Shown here: piece after piece, positions 32,601-43,739 of the stretch
Numbering within the stretch: position 1 is the first letter of the stretch
Layout of the letters: every line of letters starts with the position of its first letter
NCBI GenBank assembly: GCA_025765595.1
Contig: JAIVFH010000096.1
Span: forward strand, 1-64,000
DNA length: 64,000 nucleotides
Direction: 5' to 3'
Source: Obelidium mucronatum
Taxonomy: Eukaryota; Chytridiomycota; Chytridiomycetes; Chytridiales; Chytriomycetaceae
The notes under the pieces: generated by a model
What the model saw: only the letters and a program-made list of their open reading frames with translations
Databases searched by the model: none
Told to the model about the DNA's origin: nothing
Program-made: the position numbers and the translations under genes

Positions 32601-33221
32601 CTGCAGGAAACACCAATGTGGATCCCCTTTTCTCTGAGTGGTTGACTGAGCAGTCTTCCCAACCAGTTCTCTTGGAGTGTGACAAGTATCTTGGAGACCA
32701 ACTAGAGCCAACTGCTGAACTAGCAAGCTTGTCTTTCTGTCCACTCCAATATTGGAAGCAACAAAAAGCGTGGCCAGTTTTACAGCGCATGGTCCGTGAC
32801 TACTTTGCCTCACCTGGATCAAGCGTGGACGTTGAACGAATGTTTTCTGTCAGTGGTAGAATGTGCTCAAGTCTGAGAACGCGGCTTAAAGGACAAACTA
32901 TTGAAATGGCACAATGCCTAAAAGATTGGTATCCAAACTTGATATTTGACGAGACAAAGAAGGAGCAATATGTGTTTTATTTTTAAGTTTTGGTATTTTA
33001 TTTATTTATTCTTGTTTATATCTAACTTTGTGGTATTTTTATTTATTAAATATTCTTGTGTTTACTTCCCATTTTATTTAAAAGATACGATGTATTTCAC
33101 ATTGAGCTATAGAGGTAAACCCGTCGGGTTTCGGGGCGGGTTCGGGATTGGGCTCTTCCCCGAACCCGTTTTTTCGGGATTGACCTAAACCCGACCCCGA
33201 ACCCGCCCCGTTCGCACCTTA
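29691..33221 (+). mobile_element. Complete hAT transposon
   Basis: The ends are inverted: TAAGGTGAGAGCGGGTTCGGG on the left and TAAGGTGCGAACGGGGCGGG (minus strand) on the right. They are flanked by a perfect 8-bp duplication GAGATGAC (29683-29690 and 33222-33229), the hallmark of hAT insertion. Subterminal GGGTCGGGT/CGGGTTCGGG units lie just inside both ends. The single transposase gene reads 29877-32986. A partial copy starts the window. Confidence 0.95.
29877..32986 (+). CDS. hAT transposase with BED zinc finger
   Basis: A multi-exon gene from ATG 29877. After a serine- and acidic-rich head, the BED-type DNA-binding finger reads KASWVWAYFDK ... YVCQVILDENRLCGK, with its His pair in the next exon (LPSHLTDTHGL), across an intron at about 30450-30498. 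The catalytic region includes ISGDVWTAFMK, SLQ/TLDNASSNNNMVK (first Asp region) and CFPHILNLAVSDAV (CxxH motif). KTRWNSIYEMI gives the RW site. The C-terminal dimerisation part ends with MVRDYFASPGSSVDVERMFS. Introns interrupt it about five more times (for example 31078-31133, 31312-31406, 31628-31672, 32395-32455). I see no obvious disabling stop when introns are removed, so it may be functional. Confidence 0.85.
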
Positions 33222-36200
33222 GAGATGACAAAGTCTCTGCCACATGAAGTTCAATTGGACTTTCCCCTTTTGAGTCAGCAATCTGGAGTTGACTTGGAGA
33301 TTATTGAGGACATTGGTGTTGACCTCAAGATGGGTCCTGGTGCGGCCAGGAATAAATTTGCCGAGCATTTCCGCAAGCGCCACACAAAGGACTTTCTTCG
33401 CTACCATCAACAATTAAAACGTATTTTCGCCAGTACCAACGGCAGCCAACAGCCAATGCCAATGCATTTAAGTTTCCAACAAATCCTGACGGATCACTGA
33501 AAGTATCAGTGATAAAACCGTTTCCTGATTTCTTTGATCCTTACTTACTATGGGGGTGAAGTGATGTGTAAAGCATGGCTCTTGAAGATGTTTGTGCAAC
33601 TGCAGAAATCTTGTCGGTCCTACATGGATGGAGAGATCCAAAGAAGAGTTTCCTCCCACGGAATTTATGCTATTAACCACACCTTTCGAGTTTGCCATGG
33701 TTTGTCACGCCAGAATGGCCAGTACCCGATTGAATGAGTATTTTATCAACGAAATGATAATGGAGAACTCCGTTTGAATCACTTGTTGCCATCTGCTGGT
33801 CATTCTGCTGCTGAGGTTCCCTTAAAATCTGCAAAACCAACAATGGATGCTTCTGGTTGCGGGCACCCTGAGATTATTTACTCAGACAAGTGCTGTGATG
33901 ACCGAGGCTTCCTCACAAAGCTTTTTCCAAGTTTACAGAGTCGTGTCAAGGGCCTGGACTTTTCATCTCCTGCTACTGACTTTGAAGTGGTTTACTATGG
34001 AAGGGAGAATACAACTTCATTGGGTCTCAAGTGCTCTAGTCTGTTGGAATTTGTAAAATTGCAACTGTGAGTGGGATACATTGAATCATGGGAAAGTGGG
34101 AAAGGTTCCGGTTCTGACATTTGCAGTGAATCAGCCAAAGCCATTTACAGCATTTGTGAATTTGGACACAACAAAATTGTTTCCATTGGAGTTGAAGACA
34201 CTGTTGGAGCATAAGAATGTCACGAAAATTGGCTCCCATGTATTCCATGATGCAAGACACCTCCTAAACGATTATGGGATTAAGTTAAAAGAGGAGGAGT
34301 GCATTCGTTTGGAGAAGCTGTGCAAAAAAAACAAATGGACTTTGTCTACCAAGGTTGGAATGAAAAAGATGGCGGAAAATGTTGTAGGTTTGAAGATGAA
34401 GAAGGATGAAGGGATTCGAACTGGAAAGTGGAACAAGAAGGACCACACCAAAGAAGAGATTGCGTATGCCATTGATGATGCTACAATTGGTCTCTTGATA
34501 TACGAGCGTGCCAAGTTTCAACGCCCCAATGCGGAGTTTGCAGCTGTTGGGAATTACCATCCAGTCTCGCTTCACCAGCAGACTCTATATCGGACATGTC
34601 ACCTCAACTAGTGTCTCCAACTGAGCCTTTTGAGGTCATAACACGTGTCTTGCTTGATCCATTCCATTTTATGCAAGGAATTCAAAGACTGCTTCCAAGT
34701 CCCAAAAAGCATCCGGCATCAGGAGCCGCTATGAAAGCTTTTCGAGATGCTATTTTTATGATTAATGATGATGATCAAATGAATGTTGAGGCTGTATTGA
34801 AAGACCAGTTCAATGGGATGACTTTTGAGGAAATGTTTGTGAAGGATCCTGATTGGTTGTTGAAACGTGTTTGCCGTTTGATACCATTGGTCTCAGTGTT
34901 GATGCCTCAACTGGAGCAGTTCCTCGCAACCTTTTCGGCACCTGAATTCACGTATCAAGGGATTCCGGTTTTTTCTGAAGCTGCTATCAAAGAACTGAGA
35001 CAGCATATGGAAAAGCATGTGTCTGCAGGCTGTCTTTCAGATCCACCAGGAATATCACTCTATCGCATCATTGGTATGTCTTAAATCCCCCATATTGTTT
35101 TGCTTATTTCAACACAGGTAAAGACAAATATGGCCTTACAATATACCTGTGTCTGCGTGGTTCTTCGGCATTGGAATCCTTTCACCAAACTGGAAATTGA
35201 ACACTTCAACCTTGTTCATGCTCTTTGGAATATTTTGACACATTGAATGCAGTCTTTCTTCATCGTTTCAACATACGTGCTAGTGAACGTTACTGACCCG
35301 GATTCCCAAAGACAGGCCACTACGACCACTTTTTGTTTGATTATATCAATGATGTTGCTCAGCGTCTTTATGGTGAACCAATCCTGAGCTGGTGGTCTAT
35401 TCCAGCTGTTCGAACAATCACATCTGAATCTTTTGGTGTTGCTCCTTGTGTTCCAGTTAACCAGCAAGATATATTTGAAGAGAATGCAGTGAAAGCATAT
35501 CCTTCACTTCATCGTTTTGTAGCTGTTTGTCAAAAACTGTTGATCCCATTCACTGCCGTGTCAACTGTTGAGGAAATGGGGCTGTTCAAGAAACATATTC
35601 CAGAGTATTATGGAAAAGCAAAGCGTGGACTTAAAGCCATTGAAGATGCTGATTGGGTCAAAATGGCGACAGATTGGAATAGTGGAATGTTGGTCGACTG
35701 CACTGGGCGTTTTCAATCTCCACTTCCAGGATATTCAACCAACATCTGGTGAAAATTCCCAGGAGCATTGTCATCTTTCTTCGAAGTATATGGCACAGCT
35801 CGTAAGCGGAGGCTTATGATTGATGCTAACCAGGATCCATTGATGCTCATGCGCCAATCATTTGTACAACATCCACCAATGTCTGTGAAGTTCTTGGGAG
35901 CAGTTTCTTCTAAACCGCTAGGGCATCTTGATATCCTAACTCATGAAAGTGATTGGTCTGATGATGATTTCCCAAACTTCAATCAAGGCAAACCATTGCA
36001 AGCCCAACCATCTCAACTCCCACCATCTACAGCTCTTCAAGTTCAGATGCGTCATAATGCTCCAGTCTTTGAACCTCATAGTATCTGTCCGCCCGTTGTC
36101 ACATTGCATCAGCAAAGAGTTTCTGTCCCATCAGGCATTCGGTCCTCTGAAGTAGCTGCGCCAAGCACTCTGTAGAATGGTCTGTCACACTTCGCAGTTC

Positions 36201-36400
36201 CTGCTGGTACTGCCGTTCCATCTGAAAAGAAACACCCAAAATCATGTTTTCATTGCAGCTTGACAGATTGTCCAGGTATAGCGCAATGATTCACTTTTAT
36301 TGGCTTTAAACCACTATGCAATAGGGAAAAACAACCGCAAGAAATGCAGAACACTGATTCCAGCACAGCCTACAACCCACTTGCAACGAATTCTACCTCA
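33222..36400 (+). pseudogene. Exonuclease-family gene, main 3' part with RNase D-type exonuclease
   Basis: It begins in the same frame as 29690 once the hAT is removed (KSLPHEVQLDFPLLSQQSGV). Next come GHPEIIYSDKCCDDRGFL, then the exonuclease near 34050-34530. Motif I reads NCEW where DxEW is expected, so the first catalytic Asp appears as Asn. Motif II is FHDARHLLNDYG and motif III is YAIDDATIG (Yx3D). Downstream are LLDPFHFMQGIQRLLPS (34650), a YGL..YLCLRGSSALE-like segment (35110) and a C-terminal knuckle CFHCSLTDCPG ... NRKKC across an intron (36275-36330). Frame changes near 33500, 33740, 34610, 35190 and 35750 show decay. Confidence 0.7.
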
Positions 36401-37366
36401 ACAAAATCTTCCAGAAGAAAGCAGCTCTCACTGATTGTTTCTTTTTCGTAAATCTTCAATAAACCTGTCTTGATGCAACAACCCAACACACTGTTGTGAG
36501 TGTTCCTTCGTCGATCTCTCATTTTCCTTTCTTCCTTTTCCTTTCCCCCTTTCCTTTCTCTTTTCCTTTCTCCTTTCTTTCCCCTTTTCTCCCTCTATTT
36601 TTTTTTAAGTTGGAAGGGGGCAAGTGGTGTACGAGCCCTATTTTCTTTATATTTCTTGTTTTGAAAGTGGAAAAATCATTTTTTTAAATTGAAATCTGGT
36701 TTTATTGAATTTCCAAGATGCCAAAGATAATGAAATGCATTTAAAATGGTCAAAAATCATTTTCAGGATACAGGATGTGTTAAGTTTTTTTTTTCAGATT
36801 GGAAATGCATTAAAATGGATTGTGAATGGATTGAATGGATTGAATGGACAAAATGCGTTAAAATGTATTTTAGAAAAATGTCTGATTTCCTGATGTTGGA
36901 AGAACGTGAGGTAGAACACTTCATAATTCACGTTTAAATTTTCAGTTGGGCAGGAAGGGGAAGGTTGTGTTTTATAGTGTTTTATTGATGTGATAAGGGC
37001 CCAGTCCAAGTGCAAAATCGTTGACAAAATGTATTGCGAAAAACATCTTTGGCCCTCCTCAAAAAACATTTTTTGTGACAACTTTCATTGATGATTTTGC
37101 ACTTGGACCCCTAAAAAAAATTTCTTGGTTCAAATCCCAGATTTTTTGTCAGGTTCGACGGTTGGCTCATTTACTGCATGTTGGGTGCTACAATGGCTCA
37201 TGTGAAGAAAGAAGTACCTGCCTTGTGAACTTTTTTATGTGTAACACACTTTTGGGGAGAGTCGGACGGTGGACAAAAAGTAACCAAACAACAATACTAC
37301 ATATACAATTGATGATTGCAAAGTGATGCGATAAAGGAGTAGCAAAATATGGGTAAACCCAAAAGA
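36400..37366. other. Spacer marking the switch from transposon-rich to gene-rich DNA
   Basis: Contains a CCTTTTCC-type pyrimidine tract (36520-36600), an ATGGATTGA-type simple repeat (36820-36860) and the small inverted-repeat element at 36996-37112. No gene seen. Confidence 0.5.
36996..37112. repeat. Small inverted-repeat (MITE-like) element
   Basis: The left arm AGTCCAAGTGCAAAATCGT and the right arm, reverse complemented GGTCCAAGTGCAAAATCAT, are nearly identical and enclose about 70 bases. It could fold into a hairpin. No clear target duplication. Confidence 0.65.
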
Positions 37367-39353
37367 TCACGCAGAGTCAAACAAAAAGCCAGCACCACCA
37401 CAACAACGACATCCTTCAGCTGCCAAGTTTCTCAGAATTCCATCTTGCCCATATGAAGCAATGCTCTTGTCAAAAGAAATGCCCCTTTTCAACAAGCGGT
37501 CGATTGCATAAACAACGAAGTGCTGCAAATTCAGAAATTTCGAATCCCAAAGAGCCGGATGAGGCTTCTTTTGAACAATCTAAATAGTAACATAAAATTT
37601 GTTTGTGTTAGTGGTCGGTGTTGCGAATCAATACGTACAATGCAATGGGAGCGCTGCTTCTTATCCCATGCAACCAGGTCATCATCAACAATAAATCCAT
37701 TGTTGATAGCAATAGGAAGCCAGCAAAACATATCTTTTGGAGCAGGTTGTTCGCCCTTCCGTTCTTCGTCATATTGTGCTTTTAGCCGAAAAAACTTTGA
37801 GTTGGTCGAACGTGCCCCAACAATGGCATGGCGCCCACACTTGTTGTTCAAATGCTCCATCACAGCTGGGAGAACTTCTTCTTTCCCATTAGATGCAATG
37901 ACAAATCGCCCATTTGGGTGATTTTTCAAGAACTCCACAGCCTCACTCGAAACTATGGCTTTAGTGTTGTCCTTCAAAGTTATGATACGATTCTCCGGAT
38001 AATCAGACAGTTTGCCCCCAGAAGCCTCAAGATCTGCAGAGCGCAAAATAAGCGTCCAGTCAACATCGAGGAAGCAGTAGAACCCGCCATTCTTCTCGAA
38101 ATTATTGTGCTCAGCACGAAACTTGGCAATCAGACTATCTTCATCTACGGCCCAAAGACAGACCCTTAAAGATGTATATAAATGAAAACTGAATCACAGC
38201 AGATGGTGTTGATGTTCTTACTGGGTCGGATGGCCAATCACAGGAATAAGTACAAAGCAACGACCATTATTATCCAAAGCAGCGACCTAGTTATAGTCGA
38301 TGGTCAAAAGTCAAGAATACAATCAGCTGAACTCACTTTAGCATCACACGCTAAGTATGCAATGTACTTGGCCTCTTCATTGCCTGCCCCTTCCAGAGTA
38401 CCAAGCATTTGTGCCGCTATAATTATGCGAAATATTCATAAGCATAGATAAATATCAGAAAGATAATCATTTCAAAACTCACTTTCTGGATAAATTTTAA
38501 GATGTCTTGTAAAACCCCAGGCTCGCTCACTAAATTGCGTTGGCGCAAACGGCTTTTCAAAGGATCGGGCAAACTTTGGCGGAACAGTTCCAGAAACAAG
38601 GCTGAATTTAAGATCAACGTGATTCGTGACGTTGAACTGGACTTTAAGCTTTTGAGGGGACAAAAAGCGCCGTTTCTTTGAATCTTGCGTTTTGTTGTTG
38701 TGGGGGCTGCCGAAAGCTGTGGAAGAAGTCAGAAGATTCATAGCACAGCACAATATCTAGCAGATCGATACCTTTTGATCAATTTTGCGCAACACTTCTG
38801 ATGTTGCTGTCAATGGTTGGCCTGTGGAAGGACCCGAATCACAAGAACCATCCAGTGTTTCCAGAGGTACAGGATCAGCTGAAACTGTCTTTGGAAGTCC
38901 TTGCGGGAAGATTCTTTGAACAGAGGCAGGCGGCTTCAAGCTTAGACCGTCAAGCTGATTACAAAAGTCAAGAATACATGATGTCATCTCCGTCACATCC
39001 TCTTCAAGTTTAAACATCGAGTCAAGGAAGTGTCGTGTGATAAACCGTTCTCCCCACAACCAGTTTAAAAAAGAAATCAGTTCATGGCGACTTGACGTGC
39101 AATAGAGTGGGTGTCCTGTCTCTCCAACAATTCCAAACAATCTATTTCCTCTTTCTGATGCATAATCCTTGATGAATTGATTGTATTGACGAGTTTTGTT
39201 GAAGTATTGTGACTCGACTTTATGATTTGCTGGTTCGCGATTACTATTATACAAGGCTGTGATGGCTGCGAAGATGAAAAGTCGAGGTCCCAAAGCGTCT
39301 GTGTAGCATGTTTTGTCCAGAATATTGTTATCCATCGATGGTGCTATAGTCAA
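37367..39353 (-). CDS. HAD-superfamily (FCP1/CTD phosphatase-like) protein
   Basis: Multi-exon gene. The catalytic motif is FLDVDWTLIL near 38060 (DxDxT with the nucleophile Asp first). A RFVIASNGKEEVLP strand (motif II, Ser) and NGFIVDDDLVAWDKK (acidic DD motif) follow. An intron GTACGT (about 37640) to TAG (37583) leads to the last exon, which ends GRILRNLAAEG-like text, CRCCGGAGF and TGA at 37367. The N-terminal exon (39353-38757) has no recognisable domain; its LFIFAAITALYNSN and HLDSMFKLEEDVTEM-like helices look specific to this lineage. The middle exon (38753-38472) has KLKVQFNVTNHVDLKFSL. Expected role: protein phosphatase acting on phospho-serine/threonine. The exact substrate is unknown. 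Confidence 0.6.
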
Positions 39354-39665
39354 ATATTAGTCAGCGAGGTGAGCACAATTACACGTGCCAAGCAACAAGT
39401 TGTGTGTAATTTTCAGGTGTTTTAAAAGGTTTACAAAACTGCGCACGGAAAATTTTATGGGATGAATCACTCATGGGAGTTCAAAAAGAGGAAAATAAAA
39501 GCGAGCTCAACAGAATTCGAATATTACCCTTATGACCACTGACTCAACCTAAATTTGGATTCACTTAACAATATTCGCAATCTTTATTGTGCTGTGCAAA
39601 AATCACACAAACTCCACGTCACCACCCACTGTCGCCGTTATAAAAAAAACATGTACTTTAGAGGC

Positions 39666-41224
39666 TCAAATAAGATCAGCAATGTTGAGAGGCATTTCGT
39701 CAATCTGGGTGCTGTAGAACGTTTCAATGTCACGGAGCATGCGAGCATCGTCACCAGCAACAAAGTTGATGGCAACACCCTTACGACCGAAACGACCACC
39801 ACGACCGATACGGTGGATGTAGTTTTCACGGTTGGATGGAAGGTCGTAGTTGATGACTAAGGAGACGTGTTGAACATCGATACCACGGGCAAGAAGATCA
39901 GTGGTGATGAGGACACGGGAGGATCCAGAACGGAACTCCTTCATAATGATTTCACGCTGTTGTTGGTCCATTTCTCCGTGCTACGCAAATTCGTATCAGT
40001 AACATCAAGTTCCTGCGTATTAAATATCAATACATACCAAAGCAGAGACAGTGAATTCACGGGCGTGCATCTTCTCAGTGAGCCATTCAACTTTTCTACG
40101 AGAATTGCAGAAAATAACGGCTTGGGTAATAGTAACGGTTTCGTACAAGTCACACAAAGTGTCGAGCTTCCAGTCTTCCTTCTCAACAGCAACGTAGAAC
40201 TGCTTGATACCTTCCAAGGTGAGTTCGTCACGCTTAACAAGAATTCGGACTGGGTCACGCATAAACTTCTTGGTCACATCAAGAACTTCAGCAGGCATGG
40301 TGGCAGAGAGGAGAACAACTTGTGTTGTGCCTGGAAGGGTTTGGAAGACTTCGTAAATCTGGTCCTTGAATCCACGAGACAACATTTCATCGGCTTCGTC
40401 AAGAATGAACATTTTGATGTCATCAGTCTTGAACAAGCCACGGTTGATCATGTCAAAAACACGACCTGGGGTTCCGACAACAACCTGTGCACCATCCTGC
40501 AACTTGCGCATGTCGTCCTTAATGCTGGTACCACCAATACAGGCGTGACAGTCAACGTTGAGGTAGTCGCCAAGAGCGAGAACAACCTTTTGGATTTGTT
40601 GAGCCAATTCACGGGTTGGAGCAAGGATAAGGGCCTGGGTCTTCTTGACAGTCAAGTCAATAGATTGGAGAGCAGAGATGGAGAAGGTGGCAGTCTTTCC
40701 AGTACCAGACTGGGCCTGGGCAATAACATCGTGCCCCTTGACGACTGGGAGAATGGCTCTCTGCTGAATGGCGGATGGCTTTTCAAACCTGGAAGATAGG
40801 TGTGTAAGACAAATTGCTAAGATAAAAGAATACACACCCGTAGGAGTAGATTCCACGGAGGAGTTCTTCCTTCAAGTTCATGTCATCGAACTTGTCGACA
40901 ACAGTGTCCCAGTTGGACTAATGCGTTAAGAGAAAAATAGGTTAGTGACTTCGCCCAGCCCTGCCCACCCAACGCAACACACCTCAATTTCGCCCTCTGG
41001 CACGTCGCTAAGCCCGACGGTGGCTTCATTTTCGCTGAAACAAAGGCGGTGGGTTAGCAAAGCGTCTAGAATCAACACCCTTCCGCTCGCATGCAGCTAG
41101 GACAGCCCCCGCACCACCCCGACTTCCTCCCACTCGCCCCCACATTGGGCGCATCTCTGGCGGCGGCTTGAGTCCAGACACTAACAAAATCCACCATGCA
41201 AACGTCAACTCACTTTCTGCTCAT
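39666..41224 (-). CDS. eIF4A: Translation initiation factor eIF4A (DEAD-box RNA helicase)
   Basis: Five exons: 41224-41214 (MSR plus two bases), 41034-40983, 40917-40838, 40788-40038 and 39980-39666. They join in frame to 402 residues, the usual eIF4A size. Motifs in order are [14 protein letters not shown] (Q motif), AQSGTGKT (I), PTRELAQQ (Ia), TPGRV (Ib), DEAD (II), SAT (III), [12 protein letters not shown] (IV), [12 protein letters not shown] (V) and [13 protein letters not shown] (VI). It unwinds 5' UTR structure as part of eIF4F in the cytoplasm. The first exon is only 11 bases, and the start was chosen because it splices in frame to [10 protein letters not shown]. It is transcribed divergently from ypt1, with about 300 bases between the starts. 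Confidence 0.97.
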
Positions 41225-41530
41225 TTTTTTCTGCTGTTGAAAATTCGTCCATCAAAAAAGAAAAAAAAATCACAAATCGGAAAATTTCAGTGAGGAGTTG
41301 TATTAGTTTCAAAAGCGAACGTAGTTGCCTTGAATAAGAGTAGCTATGTTGAAGCGAATGGAGTGTCGAAAGGTCGGTGAGAAACTTGTGGGCAGTGATT
41401 CTAACTGAATGTGACTCAATGAGGAAAAGCCGTGGAGTTTATGTGGACCACGATCTCGAGCAAGTGAGCAATAAAGTGTGCACGGTTGCCATCTTCATTG
41501 TTTTATTTCAAGAAAAACTCAATAAAAAGG
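41225..41530. promoter_or_regulatory. Shared divergent promoter of eIF4A and ypt1
   Basis: About 306 bases separate the two start codons, so both core promoters must lie here or overlap the other gene's 5' UTR. I cannot identify a specific TATA box or factor site. Confidence 0.5.
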
Positions 41531-42758
41531 ATGACCCAAGAATAGTGAGTGACTCCACCCTCGCCTCAAAGCCCAATGAGCGGCCTCCAGTGCAAACCCA
41601 ATAGCATCGCTTCAACTCCTATAACATCTGCTGGCGGTCTCGTGGCAGCGCGGCCCCTGCGTCAATTTAACGCTACTTCCACGATATCAAGACGTTTGAC
41701 AATCTAAATTTAACAAACCAACCCTCCACCAAAACAGCGACTACCTCTTCAAGCTTCTCCTTATCGGTGACTCTGGCGTTGGAAAGTCTTGTCTGTTGTT
41801 GCGTTTTGCTGACGACACCTACACGGAGAGTTATATCAGTACTATTGGAGTTGACTTCAAAATTCGCACCATTGAACTCGAAGGAAAAACTGTAAAACTT
41901 CAAATTGTATGTTGATCATTTTTTTTATCTCAAGCGGTGGACGCGATGGACAGCGATATATTTTTTGGTGCCTCCGTTGTTGCCTTTTATTGTCAACAAG
42001 GAAAGATCATGTTTATGACCTTTAAACTGGAATGGAGAATATTTTCGCTCTGTATTAAAACGGAAAGATATGTCGACGGCAAGATGGGAGCCTCAGCTTC
42101 TCCTTTCGTGATTGATTAATAATTCGTGGCCGCTTTGGGACACTCTCTTTCCGCCTCTTCTTTTGATTATTTTGACTTTGCTCTCATTGAAATATATATC
42201 TACAGTGGGACACAGCTGGTCAAGAACGTTTCCGCACCATCACATCATCATACTATCGCGGTGCCCACGGAATCATCGTAGTCTACGATGTCACTGATCA
42301 AGATACATTCAACAACGTGAAGCAGTGGTTGCAAGAAATTGACAGATATGCAGTGGAAGGTGTCAACAAGTTGCTCGTTGGAAACAAGAGTGATTTGAAG
42401 GAAAAGAAAGTCGTCGATTTCAATGCCGCAAAGGTATTCTTTTGGTTGTGGTTTTCAGTGGTATGTTATTTCTTTTTAACTCTGTTTTGTTGCAGGAATT
42501 CGCCGACACCCTTGAAATTCCATTCTTGGAAACTTCCGCAAAGAACTCATCCAACGTCGAGCAAGCCTTCTTGACAATGGCAAAGCAAATCAAAGATAGG
42601 TGTGTGGATCAAACTCGTTTTTTTTAAAAAGCAGTATTTCATTCTCATTTACGTCTCTTCGTAGAATGGGATCCGCCACAGCCGCTGCCCCAAACAAAGC
42701 CGCCGTAAAAGTAACCCAAGGATCTAACGTCCAAGCTCCCTCTGGAGGCTGCTGTTGA
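41531..42758 (+). CDS. ypt1: Rab GTPase Ypt1/Rab1
   Basis: Exons 41531-41544, 41738-41906, 42206-42433, 42496-42599 and 42665-42758 join in frame to 202 residues. The first exon gives only MTQEY with a split codon and is easily missed. Motifs: GDSGVGKS (P-loop), [10 protein letters not shown] (effector region typical of Rab1), WDTAGQE (switch II), NKSDLK (NKxD), ETSAK. The C-terminus GGCC is doubly geranylgeranylated. It directs ER-to-Golgi vesicle traffic. Effector-region identity to Rab1/Ypt1 is very high, whereas Rab8 would differ after the G domain. Confidence 0.95.
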
Positions 42759-43084
42759 AAGAAAAGAAAAGAAACCATGCAGTGTATTTTTCATCGTTCT
42801 TTTTTCCCCCTGCTGTGCATGCGGTGTTGTTGTGTGTGGTGTGTTGTGCTGTGAGTTGAATCGCGATGCTGGAACGCTGTTTTGTTTTTTTGCCTTGTCT
42901 GTTTTTCGTTTCTGTTGGTTTTGTGTCCTTCTTTTTTTCGTCGTTTGTGAAGTCATAATAATCGTCCAAAAACTTAATCCGTTTCTGCAAATACCTGAGT
43001 CAGGCAACCGCCATGCACGTACTATCTGGATTTATTGTTTTTAAATACAGCGAAAAAAAACCATCAATTAATTGCAAACAGCCC

Positions 43085-43565
43085 ATGTCCAACAACGCCA
43101 CTTCCTTCAAATCACTAGTCGATCAGAAACTCGTTCGAAGCGGAGAAAAAGACAAGTAAGACAGTGAACTTCAGACAAACTATAAGTTTGTCGAGGAATC
43201 TCAGGATTTTTACAGAGTCAAAGAACTTTTACGAACAAGACTGGTTGAATGCGGTTGGCGGGATGACTTGAAAGCTCTTTGCAAAGGTTCGTTTTTACCT
43301 TTCATGCGTTCATGTTCAATGGATTCCAATTCTATCGTTTCTGTTATCATAGATGTGATCCAGTCGAAAGGACTCGAACATATAACAGTTGAAGAGCTGA
43401 TTTTAGAAATCACACCGAAAGGGCGCGGTATGCATTTCTATTAATTTTGGTTTTTGGTTTTTTTTTTTCTTGCAGCGGTTGCTGAACATTTGTGTAGCCA
43501 TGGTTCCAGACACTGTGCGTGCCGAAGTTCTCCAAAGAATTAGGAAAGTGTTGAGCGATCCATGA
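43085..43565 (+). CDS. SUS1: Sus1/ENY2, SAGA and TREX-2 subunit
   Basis: Four small exons (43085-43155, 43216-43286, 43353-43427, 43498-43565) join in frame to 94 residues, the normal size. Key text: LVDQKLVRSGEKDK, VKELLRTRLVECGWRDDLK, GLEHITVEELILEITPKGR and VPDTVRAEVLQRIRKVL. It binds the SAGA deubiquitinase module and the TREX-2 mRNA-export complex at nuclear pores. Choosing the acceptor at 43497 rather than the earlier CAG at 43475 keeps the frame. The interrupted structure recalls yeast SUS1, which also has introns. Confidence 0.93.
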
Positions 43566-43739
43566 AGCAAAATAAAAGATAAAATAATAATGACGCTGCT
43601 TGAGTATATTAATCCGTTTAATCTTCGTTGTGTCAAAACAAGGTTAACAAAGACATCCCCACAACAAAATAAAAAGACCAAGTGAAAAAAAATTATAACA
43701 AATGGAAACACGCATCATGGGGCCACCACAGGCGCCGCA

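Noticed and set aside
40020..40800. A 310-codon plus-strand frame across the eIF4A locus (39867-40799)
   Set aside because: Exact antisense of the eIF4A helicase exons; the DEAD-box motifs are on the minus strand.
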